64,000 nucleotides of DNA from a virus. This document shows, piece by piece, positions 56,017-64,000 of this stretch. The stretch covers positions 1 through 64,000 of the IMG/VR virus record IMGVR_UViG_3300034374_011021; one strand, 5' to 3'. Position numbers and translations under genes: made by a program. The first letter of the stretch is position 1, and every line of letters starts with the position of its first letter. The notes below the pieces were generated by a model that did no database searches, was not told the DNA's origin, and was given only the letters and a program-made list of their open reading frames with translations.

Positions 56017-58632
56017 TTAACCTTGTTGGTAATTTCCTGTAGCTACAGCTGTACCTACTTTATTTCCTGACATTACAATCTCACGTTGTTCTGAAAGTTG
56101 TCCTGATATTGTTTTTAGTAATGAATTTGTTTCTTCTACACCTCCATTTCCACCAGCTCCTGAAATAGCTGAATAACGGGCCATTTCAGCGTCTGTTTCA
56201 GCCATATTACCATATATTCTAGCTGCTCTTCTTTGGGCTGCTGTTTTTGGTTGTAATGATTCGGTAAATTCTTGTTCTTTTTTTAGTCTTTGTTTTTCTT
56301 TACTTATATCATTTAAACCCATAGCTAAACCAACAACACCACCAATTGCTGCTCCTATAGGACCAGCTATAGCTCCCATAGCAGCCATTGAGCCTGCTGA
56401 AGATAATACTCCTCCTGCTTGTCCACCAATAGCTTGACCAGCCATCATTGCCCCCATACCTAACATTCCTGCTCCCATTCCTGTAAGACCTCTACCTACA
56501 GGTTTTTGACCAGACATGTTTCTAATCATTCTTCCTTGAGGAGAGTTAGCAGCATATGTTTGTCCTGATTTTGAAGTTACAGTTCCTTGATTAAATAAAG
56601 AACCCATTAATCCTCCTCCACCACCAGCACCTCCCATTGGACCTTGTCCTACAATTCTAACAGGAAGTCCTCCTACTAACATTTTAAGGGCTCCAAGTCC
56701 AGCTAATAAACCTAAGACTTTTCCTATTGGTCCAGTTAATACTTTACCTATAGAAAGAAAAACACTACCAATGTTTTTTGCAGTTTCTACTATTTTCTCA
56801 ATACCTCCACCTTTAATAAATTCATCAAACTTACCTAAAAACTTTGTGAACATTGGTTCAAGTTTTTGGATAAAAAGATCTTTGAATTTTTCAGTTAAAG
56901 CATTGATTTTTTCTTGGAATGTTAAGTTTGAAGCTTGAGCTTTTAATCTTTCATCTCCTATTTGAGCTAAAAATGCTTCTTTATCTGCTGCTTCACCATA
57001 CGCTTTGGCTATGCTTTCTACATCTTTAAAACCAGCTTTATTAGCAGCATTTAACATTTCTTGTTTTTCCAACATACCTGCTACTTGGTCAGCAGACATA
57101 CCAAAAGCTTTTGCTAATGATTCCTGTTGGATAACATTCATTTTAGTAAATTCTTCAGCACTACCTAATTGTGCTTTTAATTCTTTAGCTAAGGTAACTT
57201 GGTCACCATTTAAAGCAGCTGTTCTTGCTCTTTCAAGATTTAAATTTCTACCAGTTAATAATTCAGCTTCTAACTCAGCACCAATTGAATTTTCAAATTG
57301 TAATAAACTGTTAGCGGCTGAATTTAAATCACTAAACTCTGCACCTAATTTTTTAGCCTCAATAACTGAGTCAATTAATCCTTGGGTACCTCCTTTAATG
57401 TTTAATCTTTGTTGAGCTGATAATTGAGTTATAGACTCATATATTGCTTTATCACTTAAAGCTACTCCTGATTGTTCTCTTCTTAAAGCTAATTGACCTG
57501 ATAATTCGTTTGTAAATTTATCAAATTCTTTACCTTGTAAGACAGAAAACTTATATATTCCTTGAGCAGCTCCTTCACTTAAATGTAATCCTTTAGTTAA
57601 GTTATTATACGTTTCAACAGATGCTTGACCAAAATTAGCAAATGTACCTGCTACAGCGTTTAGTCCTGAAAATGCTTCGGATAAATTACCGGTTGTTGAT
57701 AACAGATTATTTGAACTAGCTGATATTTGTCTAAACTCATGGGCTAATTCTCTACCCGCTTTTGGTGTAGCACCAAAGTTTCTAGATATGTCAACCGCTT
57801 TTTTATCAAAATCAAGAAAAGCATTTTTAATAAAACCAAATATGCTCTTAACTGCTTTACCGACTAAAGCTAATTTAGTAACTGGATCTGATAATGAGTC
57901 TCCTATTCCTTTGAATATACCACTCATACCAGCGCTTAAAGCTTTCCATTTACCTCCTTCTTTAGCTGCTTCTCTTATGTTTTTCTTAATATCATCAAAA
58001 TGCTCACTTTCAATACCTATCTTTTTTAAAGAACCAGCTATACCATCAAATATTTTTCCAGTAATACCAATAGTTTTTTGGAGGTCTTTTTCAGCTTGTA
58101 CTTCTTTTGCTGTTTGTTCATTAATATCAGATAAATAACCTGTTTTTTTCTTTAAAGATTCATTTATTTCATTAAGAGCCGATATTTCATCATCACTAGC
58201 TTTACCACTTCTTTTTTTAGCTTCTAATTCTTTTTGAAGAATTCCAAGATTTTCAACTTCTAAAGCTATTTTTCTAGAAGTATCTTTTAATTGCTTAATT
58301 GTTAAAACATTTTCACCTTTTTTATGTTCTGATATTTTTCTGGTTAAGCCTTCTATTTTACCAAAGGAACTAAGAGATTCTTTATTTAGGTTTCTAACTC
58401 CTTTTAAATCATTTACTACATTTTTTAATGTTGTAGATATACCACCAAAAATATTTTTTAAATCATCAGCGTCTTTTTGCAAAGATTGTAATACCTTTCT
58501 AGATCCATCAAGACCACCACCCATTGCTTTAATAGCAGCGTTAATGTCTTTAAACCCTTCACCTCCTAAAGATTGTACTTCTTTTTGGAGTTGTTGTATT
58601 TGTTTATAAAGAGCTTGTAGGTTATCAGCCAT
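56017..58632 (-). CDS. Tail tape measure protein
   Basis: 871 residues with long helical and coiled-coil stretches (1-200), helical middle repeats and hydrophobic Gly/Ala-rich segments near 645-690 and 735-800 (GAMMAGQAIGGQAGGV), as in tape measure proteins that fix tail length and form a channel. It follows the two tail-assembly chaperone frames. Its ATG is 3 bases after a second-class motif. Confidence 0.85.
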   Translation of the reverse strand: MADNLQALYKQIQQLQKEVQSLGGEGFKDINAAIKAMGGGLDGSRKVLQSLQKDADDLKNIFGGISTTLKNVVNDLKGVRNLNKESLSSFGKIEGLTRKISEHKKGENVLTIKQLKDTSRKIALEVENLGILQKELEAKKRSGKASDDEISALNEINESLKKKTGYLSDINEQTAKEVQAEKDLQKTIGITGKIFDGIAGSLKKIGIESEHFDDIKKNIREAAKEGGKWKALSAGMSGIFKGIGDSLSDPVTKLALVGKAVKSIFGFIKNAFLDFDKKAVDISRNFGATPKAGRELAHEFRQISASSNNLLSTTGNLSEAFSGLNAVAGTFANFGQASVETYNNLTKGLHLSEGAAQGIYKFSVLQGKEFDKFTNELSGQLALRREQSGVALSDKAIYESITQLSAQQRLNIKGGTQGLIDSVIEAKKLGAEFSDLNSAANSLLQFENSIGAELEAELLTGRNLNLERARTAALNGDQVTLAKELKAQLGSAEEFTKMNVIQQESLAKAFGMSADQVAGMLEKQEMLNAANKAGFKDVESIAKAYGEAADKEAFLAQIGDERLKAQASNLTFQEKINALTEKFKDLFIQKLEPMFTKFLGKFDEFIKGGGIEKIVETAKNIGSVFLSIGKVLTGPIGKVLGLLAGLGALKMLVGGLPVRIVGQGPMGGAGGGGGLMGSLFNQGTVTSKSGQTYAANSPQGRMIRNMSGQKPVGRGLTGMGAGMLGMGAMMAGQAIGGQAGGVLSSAGSMAAMGAIAGPIGAAIGGVVGLAMGLNDISKEKQRLKKEQEFTESLQPKTAAQRRAARIYGNMAETDAEMARYSAISGAGGNGGVEETNSLLKTISGQLSEQREIVMSGNKVGTAVATGNYQQG

Positions 58633-58635
58633 ATA

Positions 58636-58647
58636 TTATAAATATTA
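58636..58647 (-). promoter_or_regulatory. Second-class start motif before the tape measure
   Basis: TAATATTTATAA on the minus strand, 3 bases before the ATG at 58632, directly after a strong hairpin. Confidence 0.5.
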
Positions 58648-58673
58648 AGGGACATCATTTTTTAGATGTCCCT
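58648..58673 (-). terminator. Hairpin between chaperone frame and tape measure
   Basis: Perfect 9-bp arms AGGGACATC and GATGTCCCT with an 8-base loop. It covers the stop of the 112-codon frame. No T-run follows, so it may be an attenuator or mRNA processing structure. Confidence 0.6.
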
Positions 58674-58993
58674 GATTTATAAAGTAATTTTTGGTTAGGT
58701 CGTTGTTGTATTTCTTGTTTTTGGTTTTGGAATTGTTTTAAATTCTGCAAAGTGGTTTGCATGTTAGCATCATCACTGTTGTTTTCTTTATCGTAATGCT
58801 TTTTAAGTTGGTTTAAAATAAACTTTCTTAACCAAATAGGCAAATTATAAACAGTTTCAAAGTTATAACCTCCTTGACCCCAAAAACAAATATCATGTAT
58901 TTGTAAAAACAAATCTGCTCTTACAACAGGAGCATTATCAAGACTCAGGCCAAAAAAAGCTAAGTCCAATAGGCACATCGATCTCCTCCTCAA
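58655..58993 (-). CDS. Tail-assembly chaperone, second frame (possible frameshift product)
   Basis: The frame (58655-58993) overlaps the end of the upstream chaperone by 56 bases. LFLQIHDICFWGQGGYNFETVYNLPIWLRKFI resembles the second tail-assembly chaperone (T4 gp51-like) of myophages. A run of seven T on the minus strand (58958-58952) lies in the overlap, so it may be made by a +1 or -2 shift from the gene before it. Independent starts at 58993 or 58978 are possible, but neither has a clear start signal. Confidence 0.6.
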   Translation of the reverse strand: MRRRSMCLLDLAFFGLSLDNAPVVRADLFLQIHDICFWGQGGYNFETVYNLPIWLRKFILNQLKKHYDKENNSDDANMQTTLQNLKQFQNQKQEIQQRPNQKLLYKSGTSKK

Positions 58994-59678
58994 GACCGTC
59001 TAGACCTGTTATTGTCACTTTTGTATTAATGTCTGGTTGGAATGTTGTAATGTATTTTCTAAATTCTCTAGAATCTCTAGCTAAGAAAGCATTGTCTACA
59101 AAATCACGAATAATTTTTTTATCTTCATTTCCATCAACAGCTAAAATCATTTGTTTAAATCTAGTTGTTAATTCAGGTAACCCATCTTTACTTATTTTCT
59201 TATATCCTTCTAATTCAGCATCAACTGCTCTATCATCTTTACCAGTCATTAATTTAAAAGTTAAAGTAATTTTAGAGGCTGGAAGTAGATAAGTGAATTT
59301 GTTTTGGCCTTTTGTAAATAAAGATTCATCAATTTCCTTATTTTCTAGAACACTCAAATCAACAGTATGTTCTTCTCCTAAGTAACTAAATTTATACTCA
59401 GAACCATAACCTAAAATACGAGCAGCAATCAAAAGAGCATTTTTATCACCTACAATCAAATCATCTACCTTAATTGTTTTATCAACAATCAAAGATTGTA
59501 GCAATTTATCAAAAACTACTCCTTTAGAAATGTATGCTTGGTTGGTTAAAATATCCTCTTCTTTAGCTGTCATGTATTTCATTTCAACTTGACCTGATGA
59601 AAGGGGATGTGATTCTGGATAAACAAGACCTTTTGAAGGTAAGTCTACAACCTCAGTTGGGAAATTAAATTCGCTCAT
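58938..59678 (-). CDS. Tail-assembly chaperone/gp26-like protein
   Basis: 246 residues starting MSEFNFPTEVVDLPSKGLVYP, with MKYMTAKEEDILTNQAYI; the LPS-x-G-x-x-Y and T-x-x-E-E-D-I-L-T motifs match T4 gp26-like baseplate/tail-assembly proteins. It lies between the tail tube and tape measure, where tail-assembly chaperones sit. It ends 4 codons after the T7 slippery run. Preceded by a second-class motif. Confidence 0.7.
   Translation of the reverse strand: MSEFNFPTEVVDLPSKGLVYPESHPLSSGQVEMKYMTAKEEDILTNQAYISKGVVFDKLLQSLIVDKTIKVDDLIVGDKNALLIAARILGYGSEYKFSYLGEEHTVDLSVLENKEIDESLFTKGQNKFTYLLPASKITLTFKLMTGKDDRAVDAELEGYKKISKDGLPELTTRFKQMILAVDGNEDKKIIRDFVDNAFLARDSREFRKYITTFQPDINTKVTITGLDGLEEEIDVPIGLSFFWPES
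58952..58958 (-). promoter_or_regulatory. Candidate slippery site (T7)
   Basis: Minus-strand AGC TTT TTT TGG in the gp26-like frame. A P-site Phe-tRNA can re-pair on TTT after +1 or -2 slipping, both landing in the 112-codon frame. Confidence 0.5.
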
Positions 59679-59705
59679 AATCTATTTTTTAATAACTATT
59701 ATCTA

Positions 59706-59717
59706 TGATAAATATTA
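59706..59717 (-). promoter_or_regulatory. Second-class start motif before the gp26-like gene
   Basis: The minus strand reads TAATATTTATCA, 27 bases before the ATG at 59678, directly after a terminator, so it probably starts a new transcript. Confidence 0.55.
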
Positions 59718-59721
59718 AGAT

Positions 59722-59750
59722 AAAAAAAGAGCTTGACATAGCCAAGCTCT
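59722..59750 (-). terminator. Rho-independent terminator after the tail tube
   Basis: Minus-strand stem AGAGCTTG/CAAGCTCT with a 7-base loop, followed by a T-run of seven. It lies between the tube gene (stop 59776) and the chaperone gene. Confidence 0.85.
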
Positions 59751-59775
59751 CTTTAATAAAAAGTATATTCTTTTT

Positions 59776-60264
59776 TTAGAAGTTCAATACGCAGTAATCC
59801 ATACCAACTGTTAAGGTAATGTTAACAGCAGCATCAGCAGTATCGTAGTTGTAATCACCGAAGTTAGCTTCTTTAATAAAGGCTCCTTTAATTACCCATT
59901 CTGATACTACATCACCTACAGGACCTAAAATATCAATAGTTAAGTCTTTCTTATAGAAATCACTGTAACCATCTCTACCTGTTACTGATTCGTGGTGTAA
60001 ACGTACCCATTCCATTACTGCCTGAGCACCTGATGGGGTAATAGGGTCGAATAATGTCATCTGAATATCGCCCCAAGTAGCTCTACCTTTAACCTTTCTA
60101 TAAACGTTTATATGGTTAAGCATAATTTCAGGTTGGCTTAATGTAACAGCGTTAACACCCTTGATTAAATACGATGGTATACCCTCTAGATACATTATAA
60201 ATCTATTAGGGGTTTTAGGTTCGAACGCTGTGAAAAATATTTCGTTTGGATTTAATACTGCCAT
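59776..60264 (-). CDS. Tail tube protein, gp19-like
   Basis: 162 residues, the size of T4 gp19 (163). NRFIMYLEGIPSYLIKGVN and KGRATWGDIQMTLFDPITPSGAQAVMEWVR match tail tube proteins of large T4-like phages. It forms the inner tube under the sheath encoded just upstream and may share its transcript. A terminator follows. Confidence 0.85.
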   Translation of the reverse strand: MAVLNPNEIFFTAFEPKTPNRFIMYLEGIPSYLIKGVNAVTLSQPEIMLNHINVYRKVKGRATWGDIQMTLFDPITPSGAQAVMEWVRLHHESVTGRDGYSDFYKKDLTIDILGPVGDVVSEWVIKGAFIKEANFGDYNYDTADAAVNITLTVGMDYCVLNF

Positions 60265-60276
60265 TTTATTATTTTG

Positions 60277-60287
60277 TTATAAATATT
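60277..60287 (-). promoter_or_regulatory. Second-class start motif before the tail tube
   Basis: AATATTTATAA on the minus strand, 12 bases before the ATG at 60264. It would let tube be made in excess of sheath. Confidence 0.45.
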
Positions 60288-60301
60288 CTACTTTTAAAAA
60301 A

Positions 60302-62080
60302 TTATGCTGGGAATTCTACTCCAGTTGGTAAGATGTTGAAGTTCAAGTAAATGAATTCAGCAGTCTTAGTTGGTTGGATATAAATCTGACCTACTAACTG
60401 GTTTCTGTCAATTACATCAGCGGTGTTGTTTGTGTCATCCATAATTACTCTGAAAGCATATAAACCTTGTTTCTGCTGTACTGAGGTTAAATATGGGTTA
60501 ACTTGAGCTAAGAAACTGTTTCTAGTAGCTGCTGTATTTTGTTCAAATACTAAGTTATTAGCTACTTGAGAAATATATGATTTCAATGCAATTAACAATC
60601 TTCTAACATTTACTCTATCTAAAGCAGAAGCTCTAGTTTGTAATGTTTTCTGACCGTATACTACAACTCCAGTTCCTGGGAATGTAGCGATTGGATTTAC
60701 TTTTCCTACATATAAAGAATCTCTATTAGTTTGAGATAATTTTTGTTCTGCTCTAATTACAGTCGTTAAACCACCTCTGTTAATACCAGCTGGTGCAAAC
60801 CAAGGCTCACTTACACTATCATTATAAGCATAAACACCTGGAATCATTGTTGAAGCTGGAACCCATACTCTAGCTCCTGTATCTGGATCAATGGTTTGTA
60901 ACCAAGGCCAGTAAGCAGCAGCATATGAAGTGTTTCTAGCAGCGGCTTGAGTAATTACTGTAGCTTGAGCTGTACCGTAGTAAGCTAAGTCAACTACAAA
61001 AATATTATCTCCTCTGTTTTGGGTGTTGTTAATAATGTTAGTGATCTGTCCGTTATGTGTACCGATGTTATTGAACAAACCAGGAGTTACTAATAAGTTA
61101 AATTGGTAATCATCTTGGTTTGATAATAAAGCAATCATATTAGTATAATCACTACCTGATAAACCTTGAGTGTTGTTACCTGTGATTTCGTTATAATATT
61201 TATTAGCTCCATTAGGTACATTAACACCTACACCCGCAATAAATGAACCACTACCTGCTGCTGGAATAGATCCAGTAAATTCTGGTTTTGCAGTACCTGA
61301 GTTATTAAAGTAATCTGGTGTTTTCTGATCAACTGATTTAACTCTTACATATCTTGAAGCGTTTGGATATTCACCACCAATTGTTATTTGTGGGTTTGCA
61401 ACTTCTCCATTAAATGAAGCTGACTGGTCACCAATAATTTTAGAAATATAATTATCAGCTTTAGGGTCTAATGATAAGTTAGTCCAAGTTTCTAAAACAC
61501 TTTGGTTATTATTATCGTCACTAGCTTGTCTAATGATTAATGAGAAAGTACCGTTAGCTGTGTCTGGATTTGAAATTACCCACCTTAAGTTATCAGTTGA
61601 ACCAGAATCTAAAACTCCATTTGATCCAGTTGTACCAACACTATTCATAATCGCACCCATAGAAATAGTTTCTAAGGCAAATGATTGTGAGAATGAAGCA
61701 GAGTTCATAATTGAGACTGGAGCACCTACAGCATCTTGAACACCATTAGTTCCTGTTACAGAACCAGTATCTGTTGTTGCTGAAGCCCAAGAATCAGAAG
61801 CTGATACTACTCTAGCTACTAACAAACTTTCACCACCATTTGCAAAATAGTTATAAGCTGCAATTGAAGTGAAGTAAGTGTAAACACTACTTGCGCTAGT
61901 AAATGTTGTACCGAATAAGTTTTGATACTGTGAGTATGAAGTTACTACAGTAGGAATTTCAACAGGACCTTTCACAGTTGGGCCGATAATTGCAGCTCCT
62001 ACAGTTACTGGCTGTTGGGTGAGAAACGACTGATCGTTTTCAATAGCGAGTACGCCAGGGGATATTAATGTTGATGCCAT
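60302..62080 (-). CDS. Tail sheath protein, gp18-like
   Basis: 592 residues. MASTLISPGVLAIENDQSF is the typical N-terminal start (S-P-G-V...E), GPTVKGPVEIPTVV follows, and the C-terminal third NRDSLYVGKVNPIATFPGTGVVVYGQKTL, then RVNVRRLLIALKSYI and TAEFIYLNFNI is highly typical of contractile sheath proteins. It contracts to drive the tube through the envelope. Confidence 0.93.
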   Translation of the reverse strand: MASTLISPGVLAIENDQSFLTQQPVTVGAAIIGPTVKGPVEIPTVVTSYSQYQNLFGTTFTSASSVYTYFTSIAAYNYFANGGESLLVARVVSASDSWASATTDTGSVTGTNGVQDAVGAPVSIMNSASFSQSFALETISMGAIMNSVGTTGSNGVLDSGSTDNLRWVISNPDTANGTFSLIIRQASDDNNNQSVLETWTNLSLDPKADNYISKIIGDQSASFNGEVANPQITIGGEYPNASRYVRVKSVDQKTPDYFNNSGTAKPEFTGSIPAAGSGSFIAGVGVNVPNGANKYYNEITGNNTQGLSGSDYTNMIALLSNQDDYQFNLLVTPGLFNNIGTHNGQITNIINNTQNRGDNIFVVDLAYYGTAQATVITQAAARNTSYAAAYWPWLQTIDPDTGARVWVPASTMIPGVYAYNDSVSEPWFAPAGINRGGLTTVIRAEQKLSQTNRDSLYVGKVNPIATFPGTGVVVYGQKTLQTRASALDRVNVRRLLIALKSYISQVANNLVFEQNTAATRNSFLAQVNPYLTSVQQKQGLYAFRVIMDDTNNTADVIDRNQLVGQIYIQPTKTAEFIYLNFNILPTGVEFPA

Positions 62081-62101
62081 TTTTTATTAATGTTTATTTG
62101 A

Positions 62102-62112
62102 TAATAAATATT
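62102..62112 (-). promoter_or_regulatory. Second-class start motif before the tail sheath
   Basis: AATATTTATTA on the minus strand, 21 bases before the ATG at 62080. Confidence 0.5.
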
Positions 62113-62129
62113 GGCAAAGGAGTCAAAAA

Positions 62130-62381
62130 TTAATTTGCTTTTGTAAACTCTCCGGTATTAATATTAATTGATCCTTCGCCGTATTTTTCTTGTATTTTTT
62201 GACCAAATTGAATTTCTTGAGTTTTTAATTTACTCAAAGCTTCAATTACTTGTTCTTTTTGCAACTCTAACTCTTGAATTCTAAGTTCTACAACTCCAAA
62301 ATCAGTAGTAATATCTTGTCTTTGTTGTTGTAACTGGGTGAGTTCTGTTAACTCTTCTTGTGTTAAAACTATTTTTTCCAT
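62130..62381 (-). CDS. Coiled-coil protein, 83 residues
   Basis: MEKIVLTQEELTELTQLQQQR leads a Gln/Glu/Leu-rich heptad pattern for about 60 residues (VELRIQELELQKEQVIEAL), then a short end NINTGEFTKAN. The shape is prefoldin-like. It lies before the sheath gene, so is probably a virion or assembly protein; no family recognised. Confidence 0.6.
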   Translation of the reverse strand: MEKIVLTQEELTELTQLQQQRQDITTDFGVVELRIQELELQKEQVIEALSKLKTQEIQFGQKIQEKYGEGSININTGEFTKAN

Positions 62382-62384
62382 ATG

Positions 62385-62396
62385 TTATAAATATTA
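62385..62396 (-). promoter_or_regulatory. Second-class start motif before the coiled-coil gene
   Basis: TAATATTTATAA on the minus strand, 3 bases before the ATG at 62381. Confidence 0.5.
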
Positions 62397-63215
62397 AGAT
62401 CTTCTAATAAAATACCAACCTTGAGCCATACCTGTAGCTCCTCCACCGTCTAACCATTGGAAATCAAAACTAGCCATATTATTAATACCTGTTAAATTTT
62501 GTAATGTGTCATCATTACCTGCTCCTATACTATTATTATTTAAACCAAAAATGCTAACCCCTGAAGAAGTAACATAGACAAAATTTGTTTCTAAATCGCT
62601 TTTTTCAAAGAAAATATTAAAAGTAATTATTTTACCATCTTTACCAGTTAATGGAGAAAAACTTAATCCTAACTCATTATTATTACTTTGAGCATTAATA
62701 CCTGATTGGGAAATATAAATTAATGAAGGAACAGAATCATTAATTACATATGGTGTAGATGAAGTATAAGCTACATCATCAATTTTTACATAATTTGGAT
62801 TATATGAAGTTGGTGTACCTAATGGAGCATAAGAAGCAGATATAGCTTGTGAAGCTGAAGTAGCATAAGAAGAAGTAGTAAATAAATAATTAGTTACAGG
62901 ATTGTATTCTAAATAAGTTTCACCTCCTGATTCTTGACCTTTAGTATAATATAAAGTGGCTGTAGAAGATGTGGCCGCTAAATAAGGAATTGAATATCCT
63001 TTATTACTAACTACATTTGAAGGTCTAACTTGGTCAGTAGTTAAAGAACTAGCAAAGTAACCACTACCTGTTGTTCCAACAAGAGTAAAGGAACCAGAAA
63101 CTGTTAAAGCATATCCTACAGTTCCAGTTAAAGCATCTATAGATTGAGTAACATGATAGTCTTGGACTGTTTGTCCGTTAACTATACCTGTTTTTGATAA
63201 TGTTTCTAAAGCCAT
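62394..63215 (-). CDS. Fibre-like virion structural protein
   Basis: 273 residues, Ser/Thr/Asn-rich and beta-rich. LFTTSSYATSASQAISASYA is a repeat pattern known from large-phage fibre and neck proteins. The C-terminal domain ends GGGATGMAQGWYFIRRS. It lies at the start of the tail module with a second-class motif 3 bases before the ATG. Exact role unknown. Confidence 0.55.
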   Translation of the reverse strand: MALETLSKTGIVNGQTVQDYHVTQSIDALTGTVGYALTVSGSFTLVGTTGSGYFASSLTTDQVRPSNVVSNKGYSIPYLAATSSTATLYYTKGQESGGETYLEYNPVTNYLFTTSSYATSASQAISASYAPLGTPTSYNPNYVKIDDVAYTSSTPYVINDSVPSLIYISQSGINAQSNNNELGLSFSPLTGKDGKIITFNIFFEKSDLETNFVYVTSSGVSIFGLNNNSIGAGNDDTLQNLTGINNMASFDFQWLDGGGATGMAQGWYFIRRS

Positions 63216-63218
63216 TTA

Positions 63219-63230
63219 TGATAAATATTA
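63219..63230 (-). promoter_or_regulatory. Second-class start motif before the fibre-like gene
   Basis: The minus strand reads TAATATTTATCA, 3 bases before the ATG at 63215. Confidence 0.45.
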
Positions 63231-63245
63231 TTATTTTTAAGGAAA

Positions 63246-63905
63246 TTAACGATTATCTATATGAATTATAACTTCATTATAATACTCTATAAAATGTTCA
63301 TTCCATAAATCCCATTTGATATTAACACCGTCTACAGAATAAACTTCAAAATTATTAAATTTAATTAAGTAGTTATCCCTAAAATTTCTAAATTTTTCTT
63401 TTAATTCAGGAGTGCTTCAATGCCATTCTCCTGATATTTTTCTAATGTTGTTTAAAACATACTCTATATTTTCTTCTGTGAAGATGCTATACTCACCTCC
63501 TTCACAATCTGTTTTTAAAAAATCAATATATTTAATATTATTTTCTTTTATAAATTTTTTAAAAGTTAAACTTCTACATTCACTAGCTAACCCATCCCAT
63601 TGTACTTCTGTTGTTTCTTCTTGACTAAGAAAAGCTTTAATAAAAGAAACAGAATAACCTAATAAATTTTCTTGTAAAATATCAAAATATGAATTTAAAG
63701 GTTCAACAACCCAACAATGTTTTGGTTTTTTATCCTTAATAGACCAGATAAAGTCTCCTATAGAGGCTCCAAAGTCAACTACTATATCTCCTTCTTCAAC
63801 AGGAAAATATTTTTCATAAATGTTTTCTTCAAACATTTCTCTAGTAAGTTGATCTTTATACCATTCTGATGTTGGGCCCCAATTAAAATTTTCTAAGTTT
63901 ATCAT
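63246..63905 (-). pseudogene. FkbM-type methyltransferase broken by in-frame TGA
   Basis: Residues 1-162 show an FkbM-like SAM methyltransferase: VVDFGASIGDFIWS (SAM loop), WVVEPLNSYFDIL and IDFLKTDCEGGEYSIF. A TGA at 63419-63417 stops the frame after ISGEWH, but the same frame then runs another 56 codons (STPELKEKFRNFRDNYL ... DLWNEHFIEYYNEVIIH) to a TAA at 63246. That tail looks like the normal end of the family. A single base change (TTA or TGG to TGA), a read-through, or a sequence error are possible. TGA is a working stop elsewhere in the window. Confidence 0.7.
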
Positions 63906-64000
63906 AAAGGTAATAAATTAAATACAGTTAATGGTGAGATTGATTTTTCACAAATATGTTGTTTATCTGTTCCTTCCCATATTGGGCACCAATCCCAATT
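63902..64000 (-). CDS. Hypothetical protein, N-terminus cut by window edge
   Basis: The frame enters at the right edge (NWDWCPIWEGTDKQHICEK) and stops with a TGA at 63902-63904, overlapping the methyltransferase ATG by four bases (ATGA). The overlap supports it as real. Too little is visible to name it; a sugar-related role is possible given its partner. Confidence 0.5.
   Translation of the reverse strand, partial: NWDWCPIWEGTDKQHICEKSISPLTVFNLLPL

Noticed and set aside
1258-63230. Plus-strand TATAAATA, the T4 late promoter box, within the second-class motifs
   Set aside because: Read on the plus strand the motif contains TATAAATA, but it would point away from all genes. No plus-strand gene follows any copy. 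The minus-strand reading fits the gene starts.
63246-63905. Recoded TGA (alternative genetic code)
   Set aside because: Many genes here end in TGA at tight ATGA overlaps, so TGA is a working stop; one internal TGA is better explained by mutation or error.

Overview
This window is most likely a piece of a large, AT-rich, T4-like myovirus of a Bacteroidota host. Every convincing gene lies on the minus strand, so transcription runs from high to low coordinates. The phage assignment rests on a contractile-tail module (sheath, tube, tail-assembly chaperones, tape measure, baseplate hub with a lysozyme-like end) and a T4-type replisome (family B polymerase, gp44/gp62-like clamp loader, sliding clamp, DnaB/gp41-like helicase, UvsX-like recombinase, gp32-like SSB, RNase H-like nuclease). 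The host guess rests on at least thirteen promoters of the form TTTG-N20-TATATTTA, which matches the Bacteroidota -33/-7 promoter type, and on the general absence of Shine-Dalgarno sequences. No tRNA, rRNA, CRISPR array or insertion sequence was seen. No gene-free stretch exceeds about 200 bases.

Layout from right to left, in the direction of transcription. 64000-62100: a partial gene, an FkbM-type methyltransferase broken by one in-frame TGA, a fibre-like virion protein and a coiled-coil protein. 62080-48722: tail sheath, tube, two overlapping tail-assembly chaperones with a T7 slippery run, tape measure, baseplate and hub genes. 48674-39315: replication and nucleotide genes, including a divergent family A polymerase-like protein, SSB, UvsX-like recombinase, RNase H-like nuclease, helicase and a B12-dependent ribonucleotide reductase, plus a membrane protein with two perfect EF-hand loops. 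39224-30836: a RadA-like ATPase, then a nearly unbroken run holding a full 7-deazaguanine DNA-modification set (dpdA-like, queC, queD, queE, folE) with thioredoxins, hypoxanthine phosphoribosyltransferase and dCTP deaminase/dUTPase. 30664-19121: a monocistronic secreted protein, DNA polymerase, a lectin-like virion protein, sliding clamp, HSP20, GroES/GroEL, clamp loader and a Cas4/RecB-like nuclease. 19076-5348: a tightly overlapping sugar and glycan operon. 5351-1: small accessory proteins, a zinc finger, an HNH-like regulator and a membrane-anchored glucosaminidase.

How the genes work together. The replisome is close to self-sufficient and is supplied by ribonucleotide reductase and dCTP deaminase/dUTPase. 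The deazaguanine genes would make preQ0 or a related base from GTP, and the DpdA-like transglycosylase would swap it for guanine in phage DNA. Released guanine could be recycled by the phosphoribosyltransferase. The chaperonin set would help fold virion proteins. The sugar operon carries an unusual trio: a canonical PanB, a ThDP-dependent acetolactate-synthase-like enzyme, and a DegT-family protein whose PLP lysine is replaced by histidine (as in sugar 3-dehydrases). Together with a nucleotidyltransferase, an epimerase and several glycosyltransferases, this suggests synthesis and transfer of a deoxy, possibly branched, sugar.

The most promising leads are the PanB/ThDP/3-dehydrase-like trio, the deazaguanine set in which QueC and QueD have lost zinc-binding residues, the family A polymerase-like gene beside a complete family B replisome, and the two sharply defined promoter classes. 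All functions are read from sequence motifs by eye; no database search was run.
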